64,000 bases of DNA from Winogradskyella sp. (GTDB lineage Bacteria; Bacteroidota; Bacteroidia; Flavobacteriales; Flavobacteriaceae): contig PBLD01000003.1 of NCBI GenBank assembly GCA_002722255.1, positions 197,336 to 261,335 on the forward strand, read 5' to 3'. This document shows, one piece after another, positions 1 to 7,776 of this stretch (positions within the stretch are counted from its first letter, which is position 1; each line of letters opens with the position of its first letter). The notes beneath the pieces are model-generated. The model worked only from the letters and a program-made list of their open reading frames with translations. It did no database searches and was not told where the DNA came from. The translations under genes were made by a program, and so were the position numbers.

Positions 1-203
1 TTATTTATGAAACCACCTTTAATTCAATGTTTTAACAAATTAATTATATCAATCGGGTTAAACCAAGTTTGATTTTTAAGTTTTATCTAATATTATCAGT
101 AAGACTAATAGTTAAATTTAATACTGTCTATTTAACTTTGTGTTTCTAAGAAACTTTAGAAAAGACATTTCTTATATGTAGTAATGAACTTAACCCAAAT
201 AAA

Positions 204-1307
204 ATGAAACGCTTTTTAAAAATCTTATTGGGTATTGTATTACTTATATCTTTAATAACTGTTATGATACTTAACCAGTCAAAATTTGGACAACATCCTA
301 AAGGCGAACGTTTAGAACGTATAAAAAAATCCCCAAACTATAAAGATGGATCATTTAAAAATTTAAGTGAGACTGCTGTTATGACCTCAGATAAAAGTAC
401 AATAGGCGCTATGTGGGATTTTATATTTGCTAAAAAGTACAAAGTAAAACCTGAAGATAGTTTGCCATTCGTTTCAACGGATATTAAAGGTTTAGATGAG
501 AAAGAAGATGTGTTAATTTGGTTTGGACATTCATCTTATTTTATGAGATTGGATGGAAAAACGTTTTTAGTAGACCCTGTATTTTGTGGTTATGCAGCAC
601 CATTTTCTTTTATGACTAATGCATTTAAAGGAACTAATAATTATGGTGTAGAAGATTTACCTGATATTGATTATTTAATAATTTCTCACGATCATTGGGA
701 TCATTTGGATTATGAAACAATATTAAAACTAAAGTCTAAAGTTGGTCATGTAGTTTGTGGGTTAGGTGTTGGTCAGCATTTTGAATATTGGGGTTATGAA
801 GCATCTAAAATTAACGAGCTAGATTGGTACGAAGCTATCGAATTTGAAGGCGTAAAATTGACAGCAGCACCAGCACGTCATTTTTCAGGAAGAGGTATCA
901 AAAGAAATAAAAGTTTATGGGCATCTTATGTGTTAAACACAAAAAATAATAATATCTACATTGGTGGTGATAGTGGTTACGATACGTTTTATAAAGATAT
1001 TGCGGCTAAATATGGTCCTTTTGATTTGTCTATTATTGAGCAAGGTCAGTATAGCGAAAATTGGAATCAGATTCACTTATTACCAAGACAATTATATCAA
1101 GTAGCAGAAGAGTTGAATACTCAAAAGCTGTTTCCAGTTCATAACTCAAAGTTTACGCTTTCGGATCATCCTTGGTATGAGCCATTAGATGAAGCGCTAG
1201 CTAATAAAACGGAAAACGTTTCTTTAGTAACACCAAAAATTGGTGAAGTAGTAAAACTAAAAGATAGTACGCAAGTTTTTGAAGCTTGGTGGAAAGATTT
1301 AAAATAA
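204..1307 (+). CDS. MBL-fold metal-dependent hydrolase, membrane-anchored
   Basis: The 367-residue protein has one N-terminal hydrophobic segment (about residues 5-23) that should anchor it in the inner membrane or act as an uncleaved signal. A metallo-beta-lactamase fold follows. The metal motif HDHWDH is at residues 162-167, with later ligands in APARHFSG, GGDSGYD and PVHNSKF. The arrangement resembles the RomA / NAPE-PLD-like branch, so a phosphodiesterase or lactonase activity is possible, but the substrate cannot be read from sequence. It starts at an ATG in an A-rich context. It lies 75 bp upstream of an AraC regulator on the same strand and may be transcribed separately. Confidence 0.88.
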   Translation: MKRFLKILLGIVLLISLITVMILNQSKFGQHPKGERLERIKKSPNYKDGSFKNLSETAVMTSDKSTIGAMWDFIFAKKYKVKPEDSLPFVSTDIKGLDEKEDVLIWFGHSSYFMRLDGKTFLVDPVFCGYAAPFSFMTNAFKGTNNYGVEDLPDIDYLIISHDHWDHLDYETILKLKSKVGHVVCGLGVGQHFEYWGYEASKINELDWYEAIEFEGVKLTAAPARHFSGRGIKRNKSLWASYVLNTKNNNIYIGGDSGYDTFYKDIAAKYGPFDLSIIEQGQYSENWNQIHLLPRQLYQVAEELNTQKLFPVHNSKFTLSDHPWYEPLDEALANKTENVSLVTPKIGEVVKLKDSTQVFEAWWKDLK

Positions 1308-1370
1308 GTTTACTGTCTAATATTGTTAAAAGACCGTTAAAGGAATGCTGAATTTGAGGTTTGAATTTCT

Positions 1371-1378
1371 TAATTTTG
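1371..1378 (+). promoter_or_regulatory. -7 promoter box of the AraC gene
   Basis: TAATTTTG matches the Bacteroidota -7 consensus TAnnTTTG. It ends four bases before the ATG at 1383, so a transcript from it would have almost no leader. No convincing TTG sits 19 bp upstream. Confidence 0.5.
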
Positions 1379-1382
1379 CCTT

Positions 1383-2252
1383 ATGGAAGGAAAAACAGAA
1401 CGTTCGGTATCACCATTTAATAGTGAGCTAAAGTTAAAAGGCTTTAATGTCTTTAGAATTGAGGAAGATAGTAGTGCAACTAAAATTTACAGTCGTAAAG
1501 ATTTTTATAAAATTTGTCTGACTACTGGTAAGAGCATAATTCACTATGCAGACAGAAGTTACGAACAGGAAGGGACTATTCTCTTTTTTGGAAATCCCCA
1601 TGTGCCATACTCTTGGGAAACAATATCTACAACTTATATAGGTTATACATGCTTGTTTTCTGAAGAATTTTTGCAATTGTCTGAGCGTACCGATAGTTTG
1701 TTGCAGTCACCTTTGTTTAAATTAGGTGGTACACCTGTTTTAAAAATAACTGAAGAACAGCGTTTATTTCTGAATGGTATCTTCGAGAAAATGATGCAAG
1801 AACAACAAACAGATTATTCTTTTAAAGATGATTTAATCAGAAATTATATTCAGTTAATTCTACATGAAGCTATGAAAATGCAGCCTTCAGAACAAGATGA
1901 AAAACACGCAAATGCTGCTTCTCGTTTAACATCAGTGTTTTTAGAACTTCTAGAACGTCAGTTTCCTATTGAAACTGCAGATTCACCATTAAAACTTACT
2001 ACAGCGCAACATTATGCTGATCAATTATCTGTTCATGTTAACTATTTAAATCGTGCAGTAAAATCAGTCACAGGAAAGTCTACTTCTACACATATTACAG
2101 AACGAATAGTTAACGAAGCTAAAGCGTTGTTGCAACATACAAACTGGAATGTTAGCGAGGTTGGTTATGCTTTAGGATTTGAATATCCTACGTATTTCAA
2201 TAACTTCTTCAAAAAGCAAACAGGATTAACACCAAAAACGGTTAGAGTTTAA
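1383..2252 (+). CDS. AraC family transcriptional regulator
   Basis: This 289-residue protein has an N-terminal cupin-like sensor region (about 1-170) and a C-terminal double helix-turn-helix (about 190-289). The end of the DNA-binding domain carries the family pattern EVGYALGFEYPTYFNNFFKK followed by TGLTPK, which matches the second AraC helix-turn-helix. The gene stands directly upstream of the acetyltransferase / cupin / dehydrogenase genes on the same strand, so it is the best candidate for their regulator, perhaps responding to an aldehyde or aromatic compound. The inducer is unknown. The start is close behind a -7 box. Confidence 0.92.
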   Translation: MEGKTERSVSPFNSELKLKGFNVFRIEEDSSATKIYSRKDFYKICLTTGKSIIHYADRSYEQEGTILFFGNPHVPYSWETISTTYIGYTCLFSEEFLQLSERTDSLLQSPLFKLGGTPVLKITEEQRLFLNGIFEKMMQEQQTDYSFKDDLIRNYIQLILHEAMKMQPSEQDEKHANAASRLTSVFLELLERQFPIETADSPLKLTTAQHYADQLSVHVNYLNRAVKSVTGKSTSTHITERIVNEAKALLQHTNWNVSEVGYALGFEYPTYFNNFFKKQTGLTPKTVRV

Positions 2253-2314
2253 TTTGGTTTGAATTTTATAATTTTTGATTTGAATTTCGTTATCCGGTAA
2301 TAGGTTAGCGAAAG

Positions 2315-2322
2315 TATCTTTG
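2315..2322 (+). promoter_or_regulatory. -7 promoter box of the detoxification gene run
   Basis: TATCTTTG is an exact TAnnTTTG -7 element 24 bp before the ATG at 2347. It excludes the upstream in-frame TTG at 2320 as a start codon, because that codon lies inside the box. No clear -33 TTG is seen at 19 bp, so an activator (possibly the adjacent AraC protein) may be needed. Confidence 0.6.
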
Positions 2323-2346
2323 TACCATAGATTTGAAGTTGAAGAT

Positions 2347-2916
2347 ATGAGTGCAAAAAGCAACAATAACATTTTTGAAAGAATACTATCTGGTGAAGTC
2401 GTTCCTTTTAGTGATCCAGAATATTATAAGTTGCCTGAACAGTCAGAGCGTGCTATAGCAATTTTAGCAGATTTAAATACATCTAAAACTATTGTTGAAA
2501 TCAGACAGCATTTAGGTAAACTTATCCAAAATGAAGTTGATTCAAGTACAACTATTTATACGCCTTTTAGTATCAACTATGGTAAAAATCTAAAACTCGG
2601 AAAGAACATTTTTATAAACCAAAACTGTCAAATCTTAGATTTAGGTGGCGTTACCATTGATGATGATGTAATGGTAGGTCCAAGAGTTAATCTTTTATCC
2701 GAAACTCATCCTATAGAGTCAGAATCTAGAAAAGCATTGATAGGAAAACCAATTCATATCAAAATAGGAGCTTGGATTGGCGCAGGATCAACAATATTGC
2801 CAGGTGTAACTGTTGGTGAGCATGCTATTGTGGCAGCAGGTGCTGTAGTATCAAAAGATGTTCCCGATAGAACCGTAGTTGTTGGTGTTCCTGCAAAAAT
2901 TATTAAATCGATTTAA
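2347..2916 (+). CDS. sugar O-acetyltransferase-like left-handed beta-helix protein
   Basis: Begun at the ATG at 2347, the protein has 189 residues. It shows an N-terminal maltose acetyltransferase-type cap, then hexapeptide repeats from about residue 75 onward, including INYGKNLKLGKNIFINQN, the loop LLSETHPI with the catalytic His, and GAWIGAGSTILPGVTVGEHA. This is the layout of the maltose/galactoside O-acetyltransferase (Maa/LacA/NodL) family, which moves an acetyl group from acetyl-CoA to a hydroxyl of a sugar. The real acceptor is unknown. It is the first gene after the AraC regulator and is followed by a cupin lipoprotein 13 bp later, so the two are likely cotranscribed. Confidence 0.88.
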   Translation: MSAKSNNNIFERILSGEVVPFSDPEYYKLPEQSERAIAILADLNTSKTIVEIRQHLGKLIQNEVDSSTTIYTPFSINYGKNLKLGKNIFINQNCQILDLGGVTIDDDVMVGPRVNLLSETHPIESESRKALIGKPIHIKIGAWIGAGSTILPGVTVGEHAIVAAGAVVSKDVPDRTVVVGVPAKIIKSI

Positions 2917-2929
2917 AAAACTAAAAATT

Positions 2930-3457
2930 ATGAAAAACACTACACTTGTATTAATTGCTTCAGTATTTTTTTGCTTTCAAAGTTGTAAAAAAGTAGAAAG
3001 CAATTCTAATACAGAAGAAACCAAAGAAGTAACCACAGCAAAAACTGAAAACGAAAACTCTTCAGAAGATTTAGACTTCATTTTTCCAAAAGGTCAAAAA
3101 GGACCAGATAAAAACTTTACAGGTAACGCGTATAATTACGGAATAGTTATGGATTCAACATTAACCACAATAGTTGGTAATGTATATTTTGAACCTGGAG
3201 CAAGAAGTAATTGGCATACACATCCAGCTGGTCAAATTTTAGTAATCACTGACGGAGTTGGGTATCATCAAATCGAAGGAGAACCAATTCAAGTCATTAA
3301 AAAAGGAGATGCTGTTACTTGTCCACCAAATACAAGACATTGGCACGGAGCAAGTAAGGATAAAGCTCTTCAGCAAATGTACATTGTGCCAAATATTGAG
3401 AAAGGTATAGTCAATTGGATGGAACCAGTTACAGACGAGCAATACAATAACCTATAA
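2930..3457 (+). CDS. cupin-domain lipoprotein
   Basis: From the ATG at 2930 the product has 175 residues. It starts with a lipoprotein signal ending in FCFQSC, so it should be lipid-anchored outside the cytoplasm. A Ser/Thr/Glu-rich linker follows, then a cupin barrel with the metal-binding motif WHTHPAGQ and a second motif RHWHGA. It is a paralogue of the cytosolic cupin at 5635: both have [13 protein letters not shown], GDxxxxPPNxRHWHGA-type motifs and end in VTDEQY. Cupins of this type are related to (R)-mandelonitrile lyase and carboxymuconolactone decarboxylase partners. The reaction here is unknown. An extension upstream to 2879 overlaps the acetyltransferase and is not credible. Confidence 0.85.
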   Translation: MKNTTLVLIASVFFCFQSCKKVESNSNTEETKEVTTAKTENENSSEDLDFIFPKGQKGPDKNFTGNAYNYGIVMDSTLTTIVGNVYFEPGARSNWHTHPAGQILVITDGVGYHQIEGEPIQVIKKGDAVTCPPNTRHWHGASKDKALQQMYIVPNIEKGIVNWMEPVTDEQYNNL

Positions 3458-3467
3458 ATTTTTAGAT

Positions 3468-4682
3468 ATGAAAACTCAAGACAACCAAGAAAACAAAGGG
3501 CAATCTAGAAGAAATTTTATAAAACAATCAGGTGCTGTTGGCGCAGGAATGATGTTAATGGGATCAGTTCCACTATTTGCAAATTCAAAAAAATCAGAAG
3601 AAAAAGAAATTATAGACATGAGTAAAAATATAAAAACAAAAGGCTACGCAACCAAAGATGAATCGGGTAAATTAAGTCCATGGGAATTTGAAAGAAGACC
3701 AGTTGGAGATGATGATATTTTAATCGACATCAAATTTGCAAGTATTTGTCATTCCGATATACATCAAGAAAAAGGACATTGGGGAAAACAACAATATCCT
3801 CAAGTTCCAGGACACGAAATTGTTGGTGTCGTTACTGCTGTAGGAAAAAATGTAACAAAGTTTAAAGTAGGAGATAGAGCAGGTGTTGGTTGTATGGTAG
3901 ATAGCTGTATGGAATGTGAAAGCTGTACACACGGTGAAGAGCATTTTTGCGATAGAGGAGAAACTAAATTCACTTACGGAGCACCATCTGATGCGGAGCC
4001 AACAGGAATTACCCAAGGTGGATATTCTGATAAAATAGTTGTTAGAGATCATTTTGCTGTTCATATTCCAGATCACATCACTTTTGAAGAAGCTGCACCA
4101 CTTTTATGTGCTGGTATTACTACATATTCGCCATTAATGAGAGCTCAATTTAAAGTAGGAGACAAAGTTGGTGTTGCAGGTATCGGTGGATTAGGGCATT
4201 TAGCAGTTAAAATTGCAGTATCTAAAGGTGCAGAAGTTTATGCGTTTACAACAACACCAGATAAAGTAGAAGACATCAAATCTTGGGGAGTAAAAGAAGT
4301 TATTGTTGTGGATGATGAATTTAAAAATATGCAAGCCTACAATAAAACTTTAGATTATATGATTTCTACGATTCCTTATCAATTTAATGTAACGCCTTAC
4401 GTCATGTGTTTAAAACCTGGCGGAACGTTCACTTTTGTTGGTATGCCAGAAGGATCAGAAATCACGATCAACAACTTAATGTTAGCGTTTGCACGAGTTA
4501 ATTTCAATTCATCATTAATTGGTGGTATTCCAGAAACTCAGGAAGTCGTTCACTATTGTGCCGATAATGGTATCAAGCCAAGTATCGAAATTATTGATGC
4601 CAACCAGATTAACAATGCTTGGGATAAAGTGGTTAACAAAGAAGCAAGATACAGATACGTTATCGACGCTTCAACATTTTAA
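3468..4682 (+). CDS. zinc-dependent NAD(P)-alcohol dehydrogenase with Tat signal
   Basis: The 404-residue protein is a medium-chain dehydrogenase of the YahK / cinnamyl alcohol dehydrogenase group. It has the catalytic zinc site ICHSDIH and GHEIVGVVTAVG, the structural zinc cluster C-x2-C-x2-C-x7-C around DSCMECESC, and the nucleotide-binding turn GIGGLGHLAVK. This group normally reduces aldehydes to alcohols with NADPH in the cytoplasm. Unusually, a twin-arginine signal (SRRNFIK, then a hydrophobic stretch to about residue 38) precedes the canonical start MSKNIKTKGYA, which falls at residue 51. The gene lies 10 bp after the cupin lipoprotein and 33 bp before an aldo/keto reductase, consistent with one operon. 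Confidence 0.93.
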   Translation: MKTQDNQENKGQSRRNFIKQSGAVGAGMMLMGSVPLFANSKKSEEKEIIDMSKNIKTKGYATKDESGKLSPWEFERRPVGDDDILIDIKFASICHSDIHQEKGHWGKQQYPQVPGHEIVGVVTAVGKNVTKFKVGDRAGVGCMVDSCMECESCTHGEEHFCDRGETKFTYGAPSDAEPTGITQGGYSDKIVVRDHFAVHIPDHITFEEAAPLLCAGITTYSPLMRAQFKVGDKVGVAGIGGLGHLAVKIAVSKGAEVYAFTTTPDKVEDIKSWGVKEVIVVDDEFKNMQAYNKTLDYMISTIPYQFNVTPYVMCLKPGGTFTFVGMPEGSEITINNLMLAFARVNFNSSLIGGIPETQEVVHYCADNGIKPSIEIIDANQINNAWDKVVNKEARYRYVIDASTF

Positions 4683-4715
4683 AAAAGAATTAAAATAATT
4701 AAAAAAGAAAAAGAA

Positions 4716-5573
4716 ATGATTACAAAAGAAACATATAAATTAAATAACGGAGTAGAAATTCCTAAAATAGGTTACGGAACTTGGATGATTGACAACGATG
4801 CTGTTGTTGATGCTGTAAAAACGGCAATTAACGTTGGTTACACGCATATAGATACAGCACAAGCTTATCAAAACGAAGAAGGTGTTGGTAAAGCAATTAA
4901 AGAAAGTGATGTAGCAAGAGAAGATTTGTTTGTAACAACAAAGTTAGCAGCAGAAGTAAAATCTTATGACGAAGCTGTAAAATCGATAGACGAATCTTTA
5001 AAAACCATGGGCTTAGAGTATATAGATATGATGATTATTCATAGTCCAAAACCTTGGCAAGAATTTCAAAACGAAGACAGATATTTTGAAGGAAACTTAG
5101 AAGCTTGGAAAGCTTTAGAAGAAGCTTACGAAGCAGGAAAACTAAAAGCTATCGGAGTTTCAAACTTCAAAAAAGAAGATTTAGATAACATTTTAGAAAA
5201 TGCAAAAATAAAGCCACAAGTCAATCAAATTTTGGCGCACATCACAAATGTGCCAACAGATATGATTGAGTATGCAAAATCTAAAGACATTTTAATTGAA
5301 GCATTTTCACCATTAGGTCATGGCGAATTATTCAAAAATGAAGACGTAAAAGCAGTAGCAGAAAAATACGGAGTTTCTGTACCGCAATTAGCAATTAGAT
5401 ACGATTTACAATTAGGCTTATTACCATTACCTAAAACACAAACGCCAGACCATATGAAATCTAATATAGAAGTAGATTTTGAAATTTCTGCAGAAGATAT
5501 GGAAAAGCTAAATAATCTAGAAGAAATCAAAGATTACGGAGAAGCAAGTAACTTCCCAGTATTCGCAAAATAA
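4716..5573 (+). CDS. aldo/keto reductase
   Basis: The 285-residue TIM-barrel protein has the aldo/keto reductase signatures: GYGTWMI near the N-terminus, HIDTAQAYQNEEGVG with catalytic Asp and Tyr, the Lys in TTKLAAE, GLEYIDMMIIHSP, and GVSNFKKEDL. The C-terminal cofactor region LPKTQTPDHMKSNIEV fits NADPH binding. It belongs to the 2,5-diketo-D-gluconate reductase / DkgA-like group, which reduces aldehydes and ketones such as methylglyoxal. Next to an alcohol dehydrogenase and a tautomerase it probably detoxifies reactive carbonyls. An intrinsic hairpin with a T-run follows the stop codon. Confidence 0.92.
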   Translation: MITKETYKLNNGVEIPKIGYGTWMIDNDAVVDAVKTAINVGYTHIDTAQAYQNEEGVGKAIKESDVAREDLFVTTKLAAEVKSYDEAVKSIDESLKTMGLEYIDMMIIHSPKPWQEFQNEDRYFEGNLEAWKALEEAYEAGKLKAIGVSNFKKEDLDNILENAKIKPQVNQILAHITNVPTDMIEYAKSKDILIEAFSPLGHGELFKNEDVKAVAEKYGVSVPQLAIRYDLQLGLLPLPKTQTPDHMKSNIEVDFEISAEDMEKLNNLEEIKDYGEASNFPVFAK

Positions 5574-5577
5574 ATTG

Positions 5578-5605
5578 AAATGCATCTTCTTAAGATGCAT
5601 TTTTT
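5578..5605 (+). terminator. Intrinsic terminator or attenuator inside the operon
   Basis: AAATGCATCTT, loop CTT, AAGATGCATTT followed by more T residues forms an 11-bp hairpin with a T-run right after the aldo/keto reductase. It should end most transcripts or attenuate expression of the cupin, tautomerase and exporter genes behind it. Confidence 0.75.
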
Positions 5606-5634
5606 AGTATTAAAAAACTTAAAAAGAAAACATT

Positions 5635-6033
5635 ATGAAAATTACAAGAAATGGCGAATTGCCATCAATGAAAGGACCAGAAGATTGGTTTACAGGAGAT
5701 GTCATCGTAGATCCACTATATCAAAACGTAGAAAACGTAACAAAAGGAGCAGCATCTTTAGTAACCTTTGCACCAGGCGCAAGAACCGCATGGCACACAC
5801 ATCCAGCAGGACAAACGTTAATCGTGCAGTCAGGTTTAGGTTGGGTACAAAAAGAAGGCGGACCAATTGAAGAAATCAAACCAGGAGACATCATTTATTT
5901 TGAACCTAACGAGAAACACTGGCACGGAGCTTCAGCAGAAAAAGCAATGAGCCATATTGCTGTTCAAGAAGAAGTAAATGGCGAAGTAGTAAGGTGGTTA
6001 GAGCATGTTACAGATGATCAATATAAAAAATAA
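5635..6033 (+). CDS. cytosolic cupin-domain protein
   Basis: A 132-residue single-domain cupin without signal peptide. It has the metal-binding motif WHTHPAGQ and a second site KHWHGA. The overall pattern, ending in LEHVTDDQY, matches the lipoprotein cupin at 2930 closely enough to suggest a duplication with different cell locations. Relatives are annotated as (R)-mandelonitrile lyase-like or as carboxymuconolactone decarboxylase partners. The substrate is unknown. It sits between a terminator hairpin and a tautomerase gene only 3 bp away, so it is cotranslated with the tautomerase. A second, arginine- and lysine-rich frame overlapping its start is a shadow. Confidence 0.9.
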   Translation: MKITRNGELPSMKGPEDWFTGDVIVDPLYQNVENVTKGAASLVTFAPGARTAWHTHPAGQTLIVQSGLGWVQKEGGPIEEIKPGDIIYFEPNEKHWHGASAEKAMSHIAVQEEVNGEVVRWLEHVTDDQYKK

Positions 6034-6036
6034 ACC

Positions 6037-6264
6037 ATGCCACATTTTCAAATAAAATTGCTTGAAGGAAAATCTGAAGAACAAAAGCAAAAACTAGCTG
6101 CAGAAGTTATAAAAGCAGCACAAAATGTTATTGGTTTTGGAGAAGAGTCTTATTCGGTAGCGATAGAAGAGTACTCGCTTAATCAATGGAAAACACAGAT
6201 TTATCCTAAAGAAATAATGGCAAAGGAAAAAGTGCTTTACAAAAAGCCTGGATATAAGTTTTAA
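6037..6264 (+). CDS. 4-oxalocrotonate tautomerase family protein
   Basis: A 75-residue protein starting MPHFQIKLLEGKSEEQ. Proline directly after the initiator Met is the catalytic base of the tautomerase superfamily (Pro1 after Met removal). The length and the VIGFGEESYSVAIEEY region with a conserved beta strand fit a small 4-OT/YusQ-like enzyme. It would catalyse keto-enol tautomerisation of a 2-oxo acid or similar small molecule. It is tightly linked to the upstream cupin and the downstream DUF2255 gene (9 bp), so it probably acts in the same catabolic or detoxifying pathway. Confidence 0.88.
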   Translation: MPHFQIKLLEGKSEEQKQKLAAEVIKAAQNVIGFGEESYSVAIEEYSLNQWKTQIYPKEIMAKEKVLYKKPGYKF

Positions 6265-6273
6265 ACAATATTA

Positions 6274-6642
6274 ATGATGAAAGAATTAGACAAAGAAGCA
6301 ATAGAAATGATTTCTGAACTGAATGATTTTCATATTGCACCTTATAGAGAAGATGGAGAAACTTTTGGAACACTAACTTGGATTTGGGTTGTTGAGGTAG
6401 AAGGTAGTCTTTACGTTAGAGCTTACAATGGAGTAAATTCGATATGGTACAAGTCGGCTTTATCTCAAAAATCAGGTAAAATTAAATCTAATGGTACTGA
6501 GTTTAAGGTTCAGTTTCAACCTGTTTCAGGTGAAATAAATGATGAAATAGATGCTGCTTATAAAGCAAAATATTATAGTAGTCCATACTTGCAATCTATG
6601 ATAAGCAATAGGGCAAAGGCAGCAACAGTGAAAGTCTTTTAG
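6274..6642 (+). CDS. DUF2255 family protein
   Basis: A 122-residue soluble protein with the DUF2255 pattern: an N-terminal helix, then TLTWIWVVEVEGSLYVRAYNG, where the Trp and Arg-x-Tyr are typical, and a C-terminal beta region. The fold is thought to resemble flavin- or deazaflavin-dependent nitroreductase-like split barrels, but no activity is established for it. Two tandem ATG codons open the frame, so the start could be 3 bp later. It abuts the EamA transporter gene with no gap, which shows operon organisation. Confidence 0.82.
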   Translation: MMKELDKEAIEMISELNDFHIAPYREDGETFGTLTWIWVVEVEGSLYVRAYNGVNSIWYKSALSQKSGKIKSNGTEFKVQFQPVSGEINDEIDAAYKAKYYSSPYLQSMISNRAKAATVKVF

Positions 6643-7557
6643 ATGAAGGAGAAACAACAAGGATTGTTAGCGGTTTTAACAGCTAATACAATTTTTGGAT
6701 TAAACATTCCTGTAACTAAAGCTTTGATGGATGCCTGGATGACACCTATGGGTTACACCATAGTCAGAATGTTTTTCGGTGTCCTCATTTTTTGGTTTAA
6801 AGGTCTATTTTTATCAAAGGAAAAAGTTGATAAAAAAGATTTTCCTATAATTTTTATTGGAGGATTAATGGGATTTATTGGAACACAATTTTTGTTTTCC
6901 CAAGCTTTGCAATATACATCACCAGTCACTTTTTCTTTGTTAATGGCGCTTACTCCAGTGGTAGTGTTAGCACTATCTACTATTTTTTTGAAAGAAGTAG
7001 TGTCAGCAAAAAAGATAATAGGTATTCTCACAAGTATTACAGGCGCTGTTCTAATTATCGTTTTAGGTGATTCGGATGGTAGCGAATCGGGTAATGCATT
7101 TTTAGGCTTATTGTTCTCAGTTCTATGTGTGCTGTGTTATGCTGGTTATTTGGTTATGACAAGAAAAGTATCTATGAAATATCAACCAGTTACTATTGCC
7201 AAATGGATGTTTTTGGTATCTGCTCTTATTGCGTTTCCTTTTAGTTTTTCTGAGTTAGACCATCAAGTCATTTTTTCTGGAGAATCAAATCTCATGGCTT
7301 ATTCTTTCTTAGCATTTGCACTATTGTTTTCTACGACTTTAGCATTTTTTTTAATGCCGTATGCACTAAAACGATTAGAGGCAAGTACAGTAAGTATCTT
7401 TATGAACCTACAGCCTATTATTGCATCTATAGTTGCTGTTGTAGTAGGGCAGGACTACTTTACTTGGGATAAACCATTTGCAATGCTATTGGTTGTAATA
7501 GGTGTTTACTTGGTAACTCAAAATAAACCTAAGCGTAGAATGAACATTGAAAACTAA
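6643..7557 (+). CDS. EamA/DMT family transporter
   Basis: The 304-residue integral membrane protein has about ten hydrophobic helices arranged as two EamA repeats (about 8-140 and 155-293). TPVVVLALSTIFLKEVVSAKK ends the first repeat and LQPIIASIVAVVVGQD the second, both typical of drug/metabolite transporters. It would export a small metabolite across the inner membrane, driven by the ion gradient. As the last gene of the run it could remove the product of the upstream enzymes. The substrate cannot be predicted. The next 219 bp to the lipoprotein gene contain no gene. Confidence 0.9.
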   Translation: MKEKQQGLLAVLTANTIFGLNIPVTKALMDAWMTPMGYTIVRMFFGVLIFWFKGLFLSKEKVDKKDFPIIFIGGLMGFIGTQFLFSQALQYTSPVTFSLLMALTPVVVLALSTIFLKEVVSAKKIIGILTSITGAVLIIVLGDSDGSESGNAFLGLLFSVLCVLCYAGYLVMTRKVSMKYQPVTIAKWMFLVSALIAFPFSFSELDHQVIFSGESNLMAYSFLAFALLFSTTLAFFLMPYALKRLEASTVSIFMNLQPIIASIVAVVVGQDYFTWDKPFAMLLVVIGVYLVTQNKPKRRMNIEN

Positions 7558-7776
7558 AGGTTTGCTCTACATATAGCTTTTATTTTATATTTAAAAACTT
7601 TTAAGGTTACTTTCTTTTCATATCTTTAATGTCCCTTAGAACATTTTCTGGTTCAAACTTTTTGTAATTCTTTTAATTGTAGAGAAATAGGTTGTATAGC
7701 TTTATGTAATTTCAATTTAAAAAGATTTATATTTTATATTTAGACATTAATTCAATTAAAATAAACCAATATCAAA

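Noticed and set aside
2320-2346. In-frame TTG start upstream of the acetyltransferase
   Set aside because: The TTG lies inside the -7 box TATCTTTG, and the ATG at 2347 gives the normal family N-terminus.
2879-2929. Longer N-terminus of the cupin lipoprotein
   Set aside because: It overlaps the acetyltransferase end and would bury the lipoprotein signal peptide behind 17 extra residues.
5580-5870. Arg/Lys-rich 96-residue reading frame
   Set aside because: It is a different frame over the real cupin gene, starts inside a terminator hairpin and has shadow-like composition.
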